Below are positions 8,244 through 17,243 of a DNA stretch of 64,000 nucleotides, in pieces. The DNA lies in the NCBI GenBank assembly GCA_036399775.1, contig DASWMJ010000010.1, forward strand, positions 1-64,000, read 5' to 3'. This DNA comes from JADMIH01 sp036399775 (lineage in GTDB: Bacteria; Chloroflexota; Chloroflexia; QHBQ01; JADMIH01). Every line of letters starts with the position of its first letter. The stretch's first letter is position 1. The translations under genes were made by a program, and so were the position numbers. The notes beneath the pieces are model-generated. The model worked only from the letters and a program-made list of their open reading frames with translations. It was not told the DNA's origin and did no database searches.

Positions 8244-8277
8244 CCCCTCGGCCCTAGGGCCGAGGGGTTTTTCTTTT
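8244..8277 (+). terminator. Strong intrinsic terminator
   Basis: A perfect palindrome with 12-nt arms (CCCCTCGGCCCT / AGGGCCGAGGGG, 8244-8267) is followed directly by TTTTTCTTTT. It lies between the leader ORF and the monooxygenase start at 8379, so it either ends a short RNA of about 180 nt or attenuates the downstream gene. Confidence 0.9.
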
Positions 8278-8378
8278 GCCCAATTTGCTGCCGATAGCGC
8301 ATCTTACTATCCACACTGTATATTATCTGAGCAGTAAACGTGCGATTTGCACGGTCGAATAGGAGGATACACCGCCTT

Positions 8379-9593
8379 ATGGCAGTACAAGTGGTTGATG
8401 TGTGCGTGGTCGGCGCGGGTGTGGCCGGGATCGCCTGTGCCCAGGGGCTGGCACGGCAGGGTGCATCCGTTGTGCTTCTTGAGCGTCTCGATCCGATGCC
8501 CAATTCCCTGAAGGCCGAAAAGTTAGACGGAGAAGCGGTGATTGCCCTCCTCAGACTTGGCTTCCAACCTGCTGTTGACGCCGCTCTAACCCCCTTGCGC
8601 AACGTATCGGTATTCTTCGGGGAGCGTTCTCTTGGCACGTTGCGGCTCGATATGCCGGAGGCGGGAGGGATGTACCACGTGCTCATCAATAATCTGCGTG
8701 CTCACCTGGACCCACGTATTGATTTCCGGCGCGGCGCTAAAGTAGTAGCCGTAAAACAATGCTCGGAGGGCATTGAGGTCGTGACCAGCACGGGAACAAG
8801 CGTAACATGCAGGCTCCTGGTGATGGCGACGGGCGATGCCCGGCATCTGATCGAGTCGCTGGGTGCGACATACGAGACGGTGATGCCGCACCAGGTTTTC
8901 GTCGCTGCCTTTATGATGGATGGGGCGCTTGGCGGTCCCCCGGCTCCCGTTGATAGTCAGACCTATCACAGCCCCGTGCCAGGTAGTCCCATCGCGTATG
9001 CGACTTTCTTCCGCCTGGGCGACTCCCACCGCGCTAACGTCTTCTGTCCTGGGCCCATCGCCCAGGAGTGGCAGCGCGACCTCAAAGAGCGTCCGCTCGA
9101 TGTTATGGCCGCTCAGAACCGCTTGCTGGCTGCGGCCTCACGCTCCTGGCGGATAGCATCGCCGGTGATGATCCGCAAGTTGCAGGTATCCCGGTTGCGC
9201 ATGCCCGCCGTGCCCAGGGTCGTCGCGTTAGGCGATGCGGCCCATACCATTGACCCATCAGGTGGCGGCGGCCTGACTTTTTCGCTCCTGGAAACCGAGA
9301 TATTGCTCAATTTTCATATTAAGCCCTGGCTTCAAACGGACGATTTCGGCCCTGGTGCGATCAGGGCGTTCTACGATGACCCTGGGCGCACGTCAGCCGT
9401 GCGAAAGTACTTTGGGCGCGGGAGGTATATCTTTTCCTTGAACCACGATACGTCCGTTCGTGGCAACTTGCGCAGGCTGCGGTACATTATGCAGACTAAC
9501 CTGGCCTCGCGCATGGGTAACAGGCCCGTTCACAAAGTGCAGACCAGGGGTAAGCCCTGGCAGTTACCCGCGCCTTATCTGTATGAGAAGTAG
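8379..9593 (+). CDS. FAD-dependent monooxygenase / oxidoreductase
   Basis: A 404-aa flavoprotein. The ATG at 8379 follows AGGAGG at 8361-8366; an upstream ATG at 8340 lacks an SD. The N-terminal Rossmann fold shows VVGAGVAGIACAQGLARQG with the acidic residue ending strand 2 (VVLLERLD). A second FAD motif, VVALGDAAHTIDPSGGGGLT (GD motif), lies near residue 285. This pattern is that of UbiH/PHBH-type hydroxylases and geranylgeranyl-reductase relatives; the substrate cannot be read from sequence. Expression is probably controlled by the leader at 8061-8277. Confidence 0.85.
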   Translation: MAVQVVDVCVVGAGVAGIACAQGLARQGASVVLLERLDPMPNSLKAEKLDGEAVIALLRLGFQPAVDAALTPLRNVSVFFGERSLGTLRLDMPEAGGMYHVLINNLRAHLDPRIDFRRGAKVVAVKQCSEGIEVVTSTGTSVTCRLLVMATGDARHLIESLGATYETVMPHQVFVAAFMMDGALGGPPAPVDSQTYHSPVPGSPIAYATFFRLGDSHRANVFCPGPIAQEWQRDLKERPLDVMAAQNRLLAAASRSWRIASPVMIRKLQVSRLRMPAVPRVVALGDAAHTIDPSGGGGLTFSLLETEILLNFHIKPWLQTDDFGPGAIRAFYDDPGRTSAVRKYFGRGRYIFSLNHDTSVRGNLRRLRYIMQTNLASRMGNRPVHKVQTRGKPWQLPAPYLYEK

Positions 9594-9769
9594 CAGGCTG
9601 GCCTTTTTATCACAAAAGGTCAACCACCAGGCCAGTCGGTCAGGCGACATAGTTTCAATCTGATTATCGCATGGTTTGCAATGCATCATTTCATCTCTCA
9701 TGTTCTTACTAAGCGTGTTCTTCTAGCGCCTCTACGTAACAAGCCCCTTCGATTTCGCTTCCCTCTCTT

Positions 9770-10648
9770 TTAGAAGGGTGGTCGTGGAGGGGAAAAGAGA
9801 GTAGTAGAAAGAAGAAGAAATCCTGAGAATGCCAACAGTATCAGGATCTGCAATATTACTATAATAGTCCTAGCGAGCGAGCGTGTCCTATAGGTAGATA
9901 CCCGCCGAACTACAAGGAGTGTTAAAATGATTGACATCACACCAGAACTGAGGCCTAGAAAGATGTCAAAGAATGGCAACCTTTGTCTGTCAGTATATCT
10001 AGCAACAGGCGAATAGTCGGTATTCACTATATAGGTATCAATTAGACTCTCAAGCTCTGGCTTAACATGCTCCTGATCCACAGGTTGAAATAGATAGCGA
10101 ATTTTCACTGCGAAACCTGGATCGAAATGCTGCCATTGAAGTCGCGTAGTCCATCCGCTACCACCATTAGGTGAGCCAGGATTGAAGGCCACGAGTTCAA
10201 ATTTTGCAACGTCAGGCTGTGTTTGCTCCACGATACTTACAAAAGCATGTTCAACATCAAGAGGCCACCCAACTTCCAAGGGGCGTCTAACATCGCCGGG
10301 CTCAATCGGGACATTTCCAGAGTTCCAGATCGTAACTTCGGCAGCGTAAACATCACCTGTTAACGGTCTGTTACTAGCATCGAATAGCTTCAAACCTTGA
10401 GATGCCGCTTTACTATCAAATACCTTTATAAGAGGTGTCGAACTAGTATATGCTATTTGTTTTCTCTGTTCGCTTAACCTAAAGAACATGTAGCCACCAG
10501 CTAGGCCGATTATGATGCCTAGTAAGCCTAAGCCTATGGTCCAATGCACACCAAACCGCTCGTTGAGGATGGGCAGCGGATTGGAAGATTTCACGATTGG
10601 AGGTGCATTGTCAACCTCTATCCCATTTTTGATGTCAGTGCTACTCAT
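9770..10648 (-). CDS. Membrane protein of unknown function
   Basis: A 292-aa protein not recognised. A 37-residue cytoplasmic start is followed by a membrane segment (about 35-58, TIGLGLLGIIIGLAGGYMFF) and a ~150-residue soluble region. Two further hydrophobic segments (about 228-250 and 263-285) close the protein. The soluble part contains VYAAEVTIWNSGNVPIEPGDV, a beta-sandwich-like phrase often seen in bacterial membrane proteins of unknown role. Base composition is visibly lower in GC than its neighbours, suggesting separate origin. It is transcribed opposite to both neighbours and the promoter is not identified. Confidence 0.65.
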   Translation of the reverse strand: MSSTDIKNGIEVDNAPPIVKSSNPLPILNERFGVHWTIGLGLLGIIIGLAGGYMFFRLSEQRKQIAYTSSTPLIKVFDSKAASQGLKLFDASNRPLTGDVYAAEVTIWNSGNVPIEPGDVRRPLEVGWPLDVEHAFVSIVEQTQPDVAKFELVAFNPGSPNGGSGWTTRLQWQHFDPGFAVKIRYLFQPVDQEHVKPELESLIDTYIVNTDYSPVARYTDRQRLPFFDIFLGLSSGVMSIILTLLVVRRVSTYRTRSLARTIIVILQILILLAFSGFLLLSTTLFSPPRPPF

Positions 10649-10982
10649 AGTTGAATAAACCTCACTCGCGCCATGTCGTTCAATATCCTACTGTTCTTTG
10701 TGGGTTGTCTTTGCGCGTTCATTTGAATCGGTTTGTGTTGTTACAATTCTATCATACTCGTCCGGCGTAGATATTCCACCACATCACCTCACTAATCGCC
10801 TTGCATCAGCCCATGTATAAACGTCACGCCATTCTCGTGGTCGCATCTAGAGCATCTATTGCCATCTTATCCATAGGTCATGCCCAATGATGGAACACGT
10901 ACACTACATTCCAAACGCTTGGGTACGTGTGATGGAACGACTTGTGCTAATTGTTGGCTGACCTATTCAATAGGAGCGCCCG
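10649..10982. other. Divergent intergenic region, no gene seen
   Basis: 334 nt between the unknown membrane protein (leftward) and the M4 protease (rightward). The near-palindromic word GGTCATGCCCAATGATGGAACACGTAC region and AACGCTTGGGTACGTGTGATGGAACG share ACGT-type direct words (ACACGTAC / GTACGTGT) that could form a small stem. No consensus promoter, RNA or ORF is convincing. A weak SD TAGGAG precedes the protease ATG. Confidence 0.4.
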
Positions 10983-13640
10983 ATGCGTAACCAACATTTC
11001 AGCCCACGCTACTTCACAGCCATCCAGCTACTGCTGACCCTACTTGCTATTCTAGCCATTCTCACTTCTACTGCTGGCCTCGCTTCCCCTGGCCGTACCT
11101 GGATTTTCGATTCGACGCCGTCGGGTGGGCTGAACCTTCACGCGTCCCTCGCTACGGGCGCTACGCGGCTACCGGCGCAAGCTTCGCAATTCACCACTCC
11201 CGTTCAGGCATTTGACGCGCTGAACAGCCGTGGGGGAGGGGCGCTCACGGTATCGTGGGACGCCGCCACAGGCATCCCGCGCTTCCTGGGCAGTAGTGAC
11301 GCATCTGCTCGCATACCCTATATCCCTACCGCAGCCGAGCGCGGCAATGCGCTTGCTACGGCTCTGGGCTTCCTGGACGAGAACCGCGCCCTCTTCCGGC
11401 TCGACTCCGCAGCCGGAGATTTCGGCCCTGCCCGCATCGAGCCTGACACGCAACTCAACTACTCCAATGTGCGCCTGCCGCAAATGTACAAGGGCATACC
11501 CGTCTATGGCAAACAGTTAGTCGTCCACCTGGACCAGGCAGGCCAGATCGTGGCGGTCAACGGGCGGTACGCGCCCGGACTTGACATCCCCAGCGCGCCG
11601 AGCATTTCTCAGGAACAGGCCGAACAGGTCGCGCTCGATGACATGATGGAGAATCAACTCGAACCGGGCGAACGGGCGACCGTGAAAGCAACCTTGCACA
11701 AGGGTAAGACCGCGTTGATGGTGTATGTAGACGGGGACGGTAAAGCAACCCTTGCGTGGAATGTGAAGATAGGGACTACTTCGCCCCTGGGTGAGTGGTC
11801 TATTTTCGTCAACGCCCGCCGCCCGGTTGCAGTGCATGCGGTGGATAGCCTCAACAACGCCAAGCGCCGCCGGACCTACAGCGCGAGGAACGGCACCGAC
11901 ATACCGGGGCGGCTGCTGGCCGACGAAGGCGAGCGCACATCCGACGCTATAGCCCAGGCAGCCCACGACAACGCAGGCAAGGTCTATGACTACTTCTCTA
12001 ACACTTTCAAGCGCGACGGCGTTGACGGTCGGGGTAGCATGATGGTGTCCACCGTGCATTACGGCACCGACCCGGAGGATGCCGAGAACGCTGCCTGGAT
12101 AAGCGAAGCCGAGCAGATGATATATGGAGATGGAGGGGAGATCTTCAAGCCGCTGGCCTACGGGCTTGACGTTGTCGGGCATGAATTCACGCATGGAGTG
12201 ACCGATTTTACCGCCCAGCTTATTTACGAAGGCCAGTCGGGCGCGCTCAACGAGTCTTACTCCGACGTGTTCGGCGCTATGATAGACAGGGCTAACTGGG
12301 ACATAGGCGAGACGGTGATAAAGTCTCCTCCCTACCCGGTGCCGCAGTTACGCAGCCTCGAAGACCCCGCCCTGGACGGCAACTACGACGTTCGCGACCC
12401 CCTCGGTAGCATAGGCCAGCCTGCCCACATGCGCGAGTATGCCAACCTGCCCGTCAGGCGCAAATCGGACTACGGTGGCGTACACGTCAATAGCGGCATC
12501 CCCAATCGCGCGGCTTTCCTGCTGGGCCAGGCTATCGGTAAGGAGAAGCTGGAGCAGATTTACTACCGCACCCTTACCCAGTACCTCAATCCCGACTCCG
12601 ACTTCCAGGATGCGGCGCGCCTGACAATACAGGCTGCGACCGACCTGTACGGCACCACTGAGGCCAACGCCGCGCGGACCGCCTTCAGCCAGGTGGGTAT
12701 AACTGTGGGCGGGTCATCCGTGCCCGCGCCGCCCCCCAACACCACACCCACCCCAGGCCCACAGCCTCCCCCATCGCCCCAAACGCTGCCCGCCGGGTGC
12801 CGCGACCTGGTCGTCAACGGCAACTTTGAGGGCAGGGGCGGCTGGGAGGAGAAGACTTCCAACGGCACGCAGATCATAGACCCTGAGTTGCCGCGCACCG
12901 GCTCGCGGAGCGCGTGGCTCGGCGGGACCGACGATGAAGCCCTACAATATATCTTCCAGGATGTAGCCGTGCCCGCCAACGCCGCTTCAGCAAAGCTGAG
13001 CTACTATCGCTTGATCCACGAGGAGTTCTCCGGCCTGGGCGGGCTGTTCTCCGGGGACGCCGATTTCGCTATCATCCTCGCCGGTACGGATGGCAACAAG
13101 GTCGCGGACATAGAGAACCTGGTGTCGTCACAGGGCGATGATACGTGGAAGCAGGCGCAGTTCGACCTCTCCCGTTACGCGGGCCGGACCATCCGCCTGG
13201 TATTCACCGCCTCCAATCCACGCGGCAACGTCAGCAGCCTCTTCGTTGACGACGTAAGCCTCGCCGCCTGCACTACTGGGCAGCCACCCCAGGCCCCGCC
13301 GACTAACTCGAATGGCGACGTGTATATTGCGGGCCGCGTGCTCAACAGCGACACGGACAGGGCAATCGCGGGCGCGCAGGTCTTCATCCTCATAGAAGGT
13401 CTCAGCGCATCGGACGCCGCGGACGATGATGAGGTCACGGACGACGAAGTGCTCACCTATGGCATTACCGACAACAGGGGGTATTACCAGACCCAGGACC
13501 CGGTGCCACGCGACAGGACGTACAGCGTGATAGTCATAGCCGACGGCTACCGGCCCGTTATTGCCGACGACGCGGTAGAGGTGCCACGCAACGCTACCAA
13601 CCCGGTAGAGGCCAACGGCACGATGCGCCCGGCGCGTTAG
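10983..13640 (+). CDS. Secreted M4 (thermolysin-like) metalloprotease, multidomain
   Basis: An 885-aa zinc protease. In order: signal peptide (1-35), FTP-type and PepSY-type propeptide (about 60-280, with YKGIPVYGKQLVVHLD), M4 catalytic domain (about 300-585), a Pro/Thr linker, a beta-sandwich module (about 600-755, MAM/CBM-like) and a C-terminal carboxypeptidase-regulatory-like domain (775-885). Zinc ligands are in H400-E-F-T-H404, the third ligand E424 in ALNESYSD, and the transition-state His is H501 in HVNSGIPN. All key residues are present, so it should be active. It heads a + strand run that ends with an emfourin-like gene, a family known to inhibit M4 proteases. Confidence 0.95.
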   Translation: MRNQHFSPRYFTAIQLLLTLLAILAILTSTAGLASPGRTWIFDSTPSGGLNLHASLATGATRLPAQASQFTTPVQAFDALNSRGGGALTVSWDAATGIPRFLGSSDASARIPYIPTAAERGNALATALGFLDENRALFRLDSAAGDFGPARIEPDTQLNYSNVRLPQMYKGIPVYGKQLVVHLDQAGQIVAVNGRYAPGLDIPSAPSISQEQAEQVALDDMMENQLEPGERATVKATLHKGKTALMVYVDGDGKATLAWNVKIGTTSPLGEWSIFVNARRPVAVHAVDSLNNAKRRRTYSARNGTDIPGRLLADEGERTSDAIAQAAHDNAGKVYDYFSNTFKRDGVDGRGSMMVSTVHYGTDPEDAENAAWISEAEQMIYGDGGEIFKPLAYGLDVVGHEFTHGVTDFTAQLIYEGQSGALNESYSDVFGAMIDRANWDIGETVIKSPPYPVPQLRSLEDPALDGNYDVRDPLGSIGQPAHMREYANLPVRRKSDYGGVHVNSGIPNRAAFLLGQAIGKEKLEQIYYRTLTQYLNPDSDFQDAARLTIQAATDLYGTTEANAARTAFSQVGITVGGSSVPAPPPNTTPTPGPQPPPSPQTLPAGCRDLVVNGNFEGRGGWEEKTSNGTQIIDPELPRTGSRSAWLGGTDDEALQYIFQDVAVPANAASAKLSYYRLIHEEFSGLGGLFSGDADFAIILAGTDGNKVADIENLVSSQGDDTWKQAQFDLSRYAGRTIRLVFTASNPRGNVSSLFVDDVSLAACTTGQPPQAPPTNSNGDVYIAGRVLNSDTDRAIAGAQVFILIEGLSASDAADDDEVTDDEVLTYGITDNRGYYQTQDPVPRDRTYSVIVIADGYRPVIADDAVEVPRNATNPVEANGTMRPAR

Positions 13641-13653
13641 GTAGGATACTGCT

Positions 13654-14622
13654 ATGCAAGCCGATATTACTGGTGGGGCGAGCAACATAACTGAGCAGGC
13701 GCAACAGGTGTGCTGCGTGTGCGGGCAGCCGGTCTCGCCGTCGTACAACATTATCGGGCAGCGAATCTACTGCGACCACCACTTCGCCATAGTCAACAAG
13801 CAGCATCGCGGCTTCTGGCGCTCTGCCATCGTGCAAATCCTGGGGATGGGACTGTTCAGCGCGGTGGTCTACTTCCTGTCCGACTACATCGGCCCGCTGG
13901 ATGACCCCTGGCGGCTGCCTGTGGGGGTGGCGCTGGTGCTGGTGCCCTCGGCAGCCTGGCTCTACTACTTCTACAGGCAAGATCGCCTGGAGCCGGAGCC
14001 AAAGATGCGTGTGATGCAGGTCTTCTTGCTGGCGGTGCTGCTCGCGGAAGCCTTAGGCTACCCTCTGCTGAAGTGGTTCCGGTTGGACGATTGGGCAGTC
14101 AGCCTGAGCGCTATCTCGCTGGCGGCGTCCGTCCTGGTGCCGGGCTTCATATGGCAGGCGATAAACTACACCAGCGTGCGTATGCTGGTATATGCCACGC
14201 CTGAGTTTGACGAGCGCATGGACGGCGTGGTTTACGGCTCAATGGCGGGGCTTGGCGTGGCTACTCTTCTCAACCTGCACTACGTCCTCGATAACGGCGG
14301 TGTGGCGCTCGACACCGGCGTCGTGCATATCGTCACTACGTTGCTTGCCCAGGCATCTTTCGGCGGCATAACGGGCTACTTCATGGCGCAGGCCAAGTTC
14401 GAGCACAAGCCGGTATGGTGGGTGCCTGCGGGAGTGGTTATATCTGCCATATTGAACGGCCTCTTCCGTTGGCTGGTGAGCGAGGTAAGCGCGGACGGCC
14501 TGACGGTTGCCCCCTGGCGCTCGCTGGTGTTCGGGCTGGCGGTAGCCCTGGTGTCGTTCGGTGCGCTCCTCTGGCTAATGCAACAAGCCCTCCGCAAGAC
14601 GGCACCCACGAGTTCGACGTAA
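13654..14622 (+). CDS. PrsW-like membrane protein without catalytic motif
   Basis: A 322-aa protein starting 13 nt after the M4 protease stop. A zinc-finger-like N-terminus (CCVCGQPV ... IYCDHH, residues 21-51) precedes seven to eight membrane segments. The middle part, MLVYATPEFDERMDGVVYGSMAGLG, matches the conserved PrsW stretch in which an EFDxxxDGIVYGxxxGLG phrase follows the catalytic EExxK helix. Here that helix reads FIWQAINYTSVR and has no EE. The later PrsW His region reads LAQASFGGITGYF, with Gln in place of His. It is therefore probably a non-catalytic PrsW relative. It likely belongs to the protease transcript. Confidence 0.65.
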   Translation: MQADITGGASNITEQAQQVCCVCGQPVSPSYNIIGQRIYCDHHFAIVNKQHRGFWRSAIVQILGMGLFSAVVYFLSDYIGPLDDPWRLPVGVALVLVPSAAWLYYFYRQDRLEPEPKMRVMQVFLLAVLLAEALGYPLLKWFRLDDWAVSLSAISLAASVLVPGFIWQAINYTSVRMLVYATPEFDERMDGVVYGSMAGLGVATLLNLHYVLDNGGVALDTGVVHIVTTLLAQASFGGITGYFMAQAKFEHKPVWWVPAGVVISAILNGLFRWLVSEVSADGLTVAPWRSLVFGLAVALVSFGALLWLMQQALRKTAPTSST

Positions 14623-14727
14623 AACGTATTACGTAGTTCGTATTGCGTATTACGGGATGTGTGAGATAGAGCATCTAATCACTGACCACTGACCACTGAC
14701 CACTGACCACTGACCACTGACCACTAT
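14620..14727. repeat. CGTATTA / CTGACCA heptamer arrays
   Basis: Two period-7-type tandem blocks: a CGTATTACG / CGTATTGCG run (14620-14655, overlapping the PrsW-like stop codon) and at least seven copies of CTGACCA (14677-14727). They fill the space between the PrsW-like gene and the next ribosome-binding site. Confidence 0.85.
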
Positions 14728-14740
14728 TTCAAAGGAGCTT

Positions 14741-15346
14741 ATGAGCCGAACAGTTGACCAGGTAACGATATGGCCCCTGCGTACTCTGCCCAAGGATATA
14801 GGCGTGGCTGTGGTGGTGCTTGTCGCGCTGCTGGGTGGGTTGCTGCTCCGGTGGTCGACCGAGGGGAGCACCAAAGCTTACGCCAGCGCGGATAATAGCT
14901 TCAGCGTGCTCTATCCCGCTTCGTGGCGCACTACTGAGATTACGGACACCCTTCTGTTGAGGGTGGAGAACCCGCAGGCCAGTTCTGCCTACAAGACCAA
15001 CGTCGCGGTGGACGTGCGCGAGCTGGACCCCGCCAGCCCTCCGACCCTCCAGGAGCTTATAGACCGGCGTATAGAGCAGCACAGCGGCCAGGCTGGTTAT
15101 CACTTTCTCTCAAGCAACGACCGCACGGTGAGCGGCCTCAAGGCTTCAGAGATAGAGTACGCTTTCGTGGCCCAGCCGATAGATTCCCCCAGGCGCGCTA
15201 CGCTGCCCGTCGTAGCTCACAGCCGCGAATATATCGTGGTGGCGAAAGATCGCATCTACTATATAACCCTGGCCGCGCCCGAAAGCGATTTCGCTACGGC
15301 CTCGGAACTGTTTGACCGCATGCTGGAAACGGTGAAAGTGCAATGA
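14741..15346 (+). CDS. Membrane-anchored PsbP-like protein
   Basis: A 201-aa protein; the ATG follows AAAGGAG. One membrane segment (about 21-37, GVAVVVLVALLGGLLLRW) anchors an extracytoplasmic domain. YASADNSFSVLYPASWRTTE is the characteristic opening of PsbP-like/DUF1795-type domains; TLLLRVENP and a C-terminal ITLAAPESDFATASELFDRMLETVKV (the usual final helix) follow. Function is unknown. Its stop overlaps the start of the emfourin-like gene by 4 nt (ATGA), indicating translational coupling. Confidence 0.72.
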   Translation: MSRTVDQVTIWPLRTLPKDIGVAVVVLVALLGGLLLRWSTEGSTKAYASADNSFSVLYPASWRTTEITDTLLLRVENPQASSAYKTNVAVDVRELDPASPPTLQELIDRRIEQHSGQAGYHFLSSNDRTVSGLKASEIEYAFVAQPIDSPRRATLPVVAHSREYIVVAKDRIYYITLAAPESDFATASELFDRMLETVKVQ

Positions 15347-16026
15347 AAGACAACTCCGACAAAGAGACACCGGACTCCTCGCCCGGCAAGCGCGTGCTGG
15401 GGAAACTGTCCAGGGGTGAGCGTGACAGCGAGCTAGAGCCGCCACCCGAAGGCACTTTCGGGGCGCACTCCGGCTCGCCACCTGAGATAGAGGCTAGTGG
15501 ATTGCAACAGCGTAAAGGCAGGAAGCCTCCGTCACGCGTAAGCCACCGGCGTCCACCCAGGAGCGGCGCGGATGATGACGATAAGCTGTCCCTACCTGAA
15601 GACGCGCTGGTTGCTATACGCAGGAGTGGAGGGTTTCGCTTCACCTCTAAAAGCGTGGTCATCTACCGCGACGGGCGCGTTACTACGGAGGGCACCGGCT
15701 ACGGCGCGGGCAGGCAGGCACCTGCCAGGAGGCTGGATGACGAGGAGTTTGCCGAGCTGTACCGGGCGCTCGATAGGGCGAGGGGTCAGGGGTCAGGGGC
15801 CAGGGATCAGGGATCAGAGGTCGAAACAGACAGCTTCTCTGGACAACGCTTTACTTCCGAGCGTGCGAACCCCGACGGCTATTCTTACGAGATCGTCGCC
15901 AGGATAGGCATGGACACCTTCGCTGTCGAGGTGGTTGATGGCAGCATACCGGAGCAGTTGTCCCCACTGATTAAGGTCCTCTCCAAGTATATGAGACCGG
16001 CACGACAAGTGGGGGATCGAGGCTAA
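15343..16026 (+). CDS. Putative emfourin-like metalloprotease inhibitor
   Basis: A 227-aa protein overlapping the preceding gene by 4 nt. The first ~75 residues are charged and disordered. From about residue 84 the sequence VAIRRSGGFRFTSKSVVIY begins a domain that ends YSYEIVARIGMDTFAVEVVDG...LSPLIKVL. An early RSGGF and a late Y-x-I ... P-x-x-L-x-P-L-I-x-x-L are the pattern of emfourin (protealysin inhibitor). Emfourin genes normally sit near M4 protease genes, as here. The domain is interrupted after ALDRA by a run (RGQGSGARDQGSE) encoded by GGGTCAG repeat DNA. It has no signal peptide, so it may act inside the cell. The assignment is from memory of the family and needs a profile search. 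Confidence 0.5.
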   Translation: MKDNSDKETPDSSPGKRVLGKLSRGERDSELEPPPEGTFGAHSGSPPEIEASGLQQRKGRKPPSRVSHRRPPRSGADDDDKLSLPEDALVAIRRSGGFRFTSKSVVIYRDGRVTTEGTGYGAGRQAPARRLDDEEFAELYRALDRARGQGSGARDQGSEVETDSFSGQRFTSERANPDGYSYEIVARIGMDTFAVEVVDGSIPEQLSPLIKVLSKYMRPARQVGDRG

Positions 16027-16046
16027 GAACCCCTGACCCCTGATCC

Positions 16047-17243
16047 CTAATCCCTGGCGACCGCCGCCAGGAATCGCTCTACGGCGTAGGTGCTGATCTG
16101 GCCGCACGGGCCGGAGAAGTTGAAGTCGCAGCCGTGCGTGGCCCAGGGGAGGTCCAGCAGCAGGTATGGCCGTTCGGCAGCCTCTAAACGCTCGGCGAGT
16201 AGCCGGCTGTTTATGGGCCAGACCAACTCGTCGCGCCCTCCGTGAATGAGGAGGGTAGGCGGCGTATCGAGGCCGACGAAGTTGACGGGAGAAGCGGCGT
16301 GGTAGGTGGCGGGTGCCTGTTCAAGCCCGCCGCCCAGGAATTGCTTGAGCACTCTATCGCTGTCGAGCACAGCCGGGTTGGTGGGGTGGGTGTAGATGTA
16401 GGGCAAATCGGTAGGACCGTAGAACGAGATGACGCCTCGTATCGCGGGGTCGTTGGCCGTATATGCGACGAGCAGGGCCAACTGCGCGCCCGCCGAGCGT
16501 CCCAGAAGCACCACTCGCTCCGGGTCTATCCCCAGGCTGGCAGCGTTGTGGCGCAGGTAGGCCAGCGCATCGAGAAGATCGTCACGAGCCGCCGGGAAGG
16601 GGTGCCGGGGCGCGAGGCGGTAGTCTATCGAGGCGACGATATAGCCCCTCGCGGCCAGGTAGTGGCTGAGAGGCTGGAACTCGGTCCTGTCGCCTCCCTC
16701 CCACGACCCGCCATGCACCACGAAGACCAGGGGCGCGGGAGCATCCGTGCCCTGCCGCATGTATAGGTCGAGTTGCAGCGGCTCGCTCCCCCTGGTGGCG
16801 TAGGTGAGCGTAGTCGTGCTGACAGAGGGTGAGGGTATTCCCACTACAAGGTCGGTGAGCACGAGGGGCGCGGGCCTGGACGGTGCGCCGGGTGCCGTTT
16901 GGGGCGGCTCGTCACCAAAAGCAGCGCCCAACCGCCGGGGGATATCCTGGGCGAGTGCGGTTGCCCTCACGAGCGAGCTAATAGACATGAGCGCGGCGAA
17001 GACGCCGAGCGCGGCCCCTGCCTGCCCCGCCCGCGTTTTGCGCCAGCCGGGTACTAAAGGCAAGAGCGAGACGAGCGCGAGCAAGTGCCCCCATTCCGTT
17101 ACGCCGACCGCGACCCTGAAGAGGAGGGAGGTGGGCGCTTTGAAGATGGCGAGCAGGGAGACCGCCGCGCAAAACGCGCCCCAGACCAGGCGCAACCCTC
17201 CCAGCAGTCCGGCCCGCGATGCCCGGCTACCTGATGGCATCAC
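16047..17243 (-). CDS. Alpha/beta hydrolase (BD-FAE-like esterase) with N-terminal membrane domain
   Basis: A 398-aa protein. Residues 1-110 hold three to four hydrophobic segments. The rest is an alpha/beta hydrolase of the hormone-sensitive-lipase/BD-FAE type: oxyanion VVHGGSWEGGDR, nucleophile GRSAGAQLA, catalytic Asp/His region LIHGGRDELVWP and ATHGCDF. The membrane-plus-hydrolase build is common in Chloroflexota and Actinobacteria; substrate unknown. The start codon GTG (17243), or ATG at 17240, overlaps the stop of the upstream M15-like gene, so the two form one unit. The C-terminal stop lies 20 nt from the convergent emfourin-like gene. Confidence 0.85.
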   Translation of the reverse strand: MMPSGSRASRAGLLGGLRLVWGAFCAAVSLLAIFKAPTSLLFRVAVGVTEWGHLLALVSLLPLVPGWRKTRAGQAGAALGVFAALMSISSLVRATALAQDIPRRLGAAFGDEPPQTAPGAPSRPAPLVLTDLVVGIPSPSVSTTTLTYATRGSEPLQLDLYMRQGTDAPAPLVFVVHGGSWEGGDRTEFQPLSHYLAARGYIVASIDYRLAPRHPFPAARDDLLDALAYLRHNAASLGIDPERVVLLGRSAGAQLALLVAYTANDPAIRGVISFYGPTDLPYIYTHPTNPAVLDSDRVLKQFLGGGLEQAPATYHAASPVNFVGLDTPPTLLIHGGRDELVWPINSRLLAERLEAAERPYLLLDLPWATHGCDFNFSGPCGQISTYAVERFLAAVARD

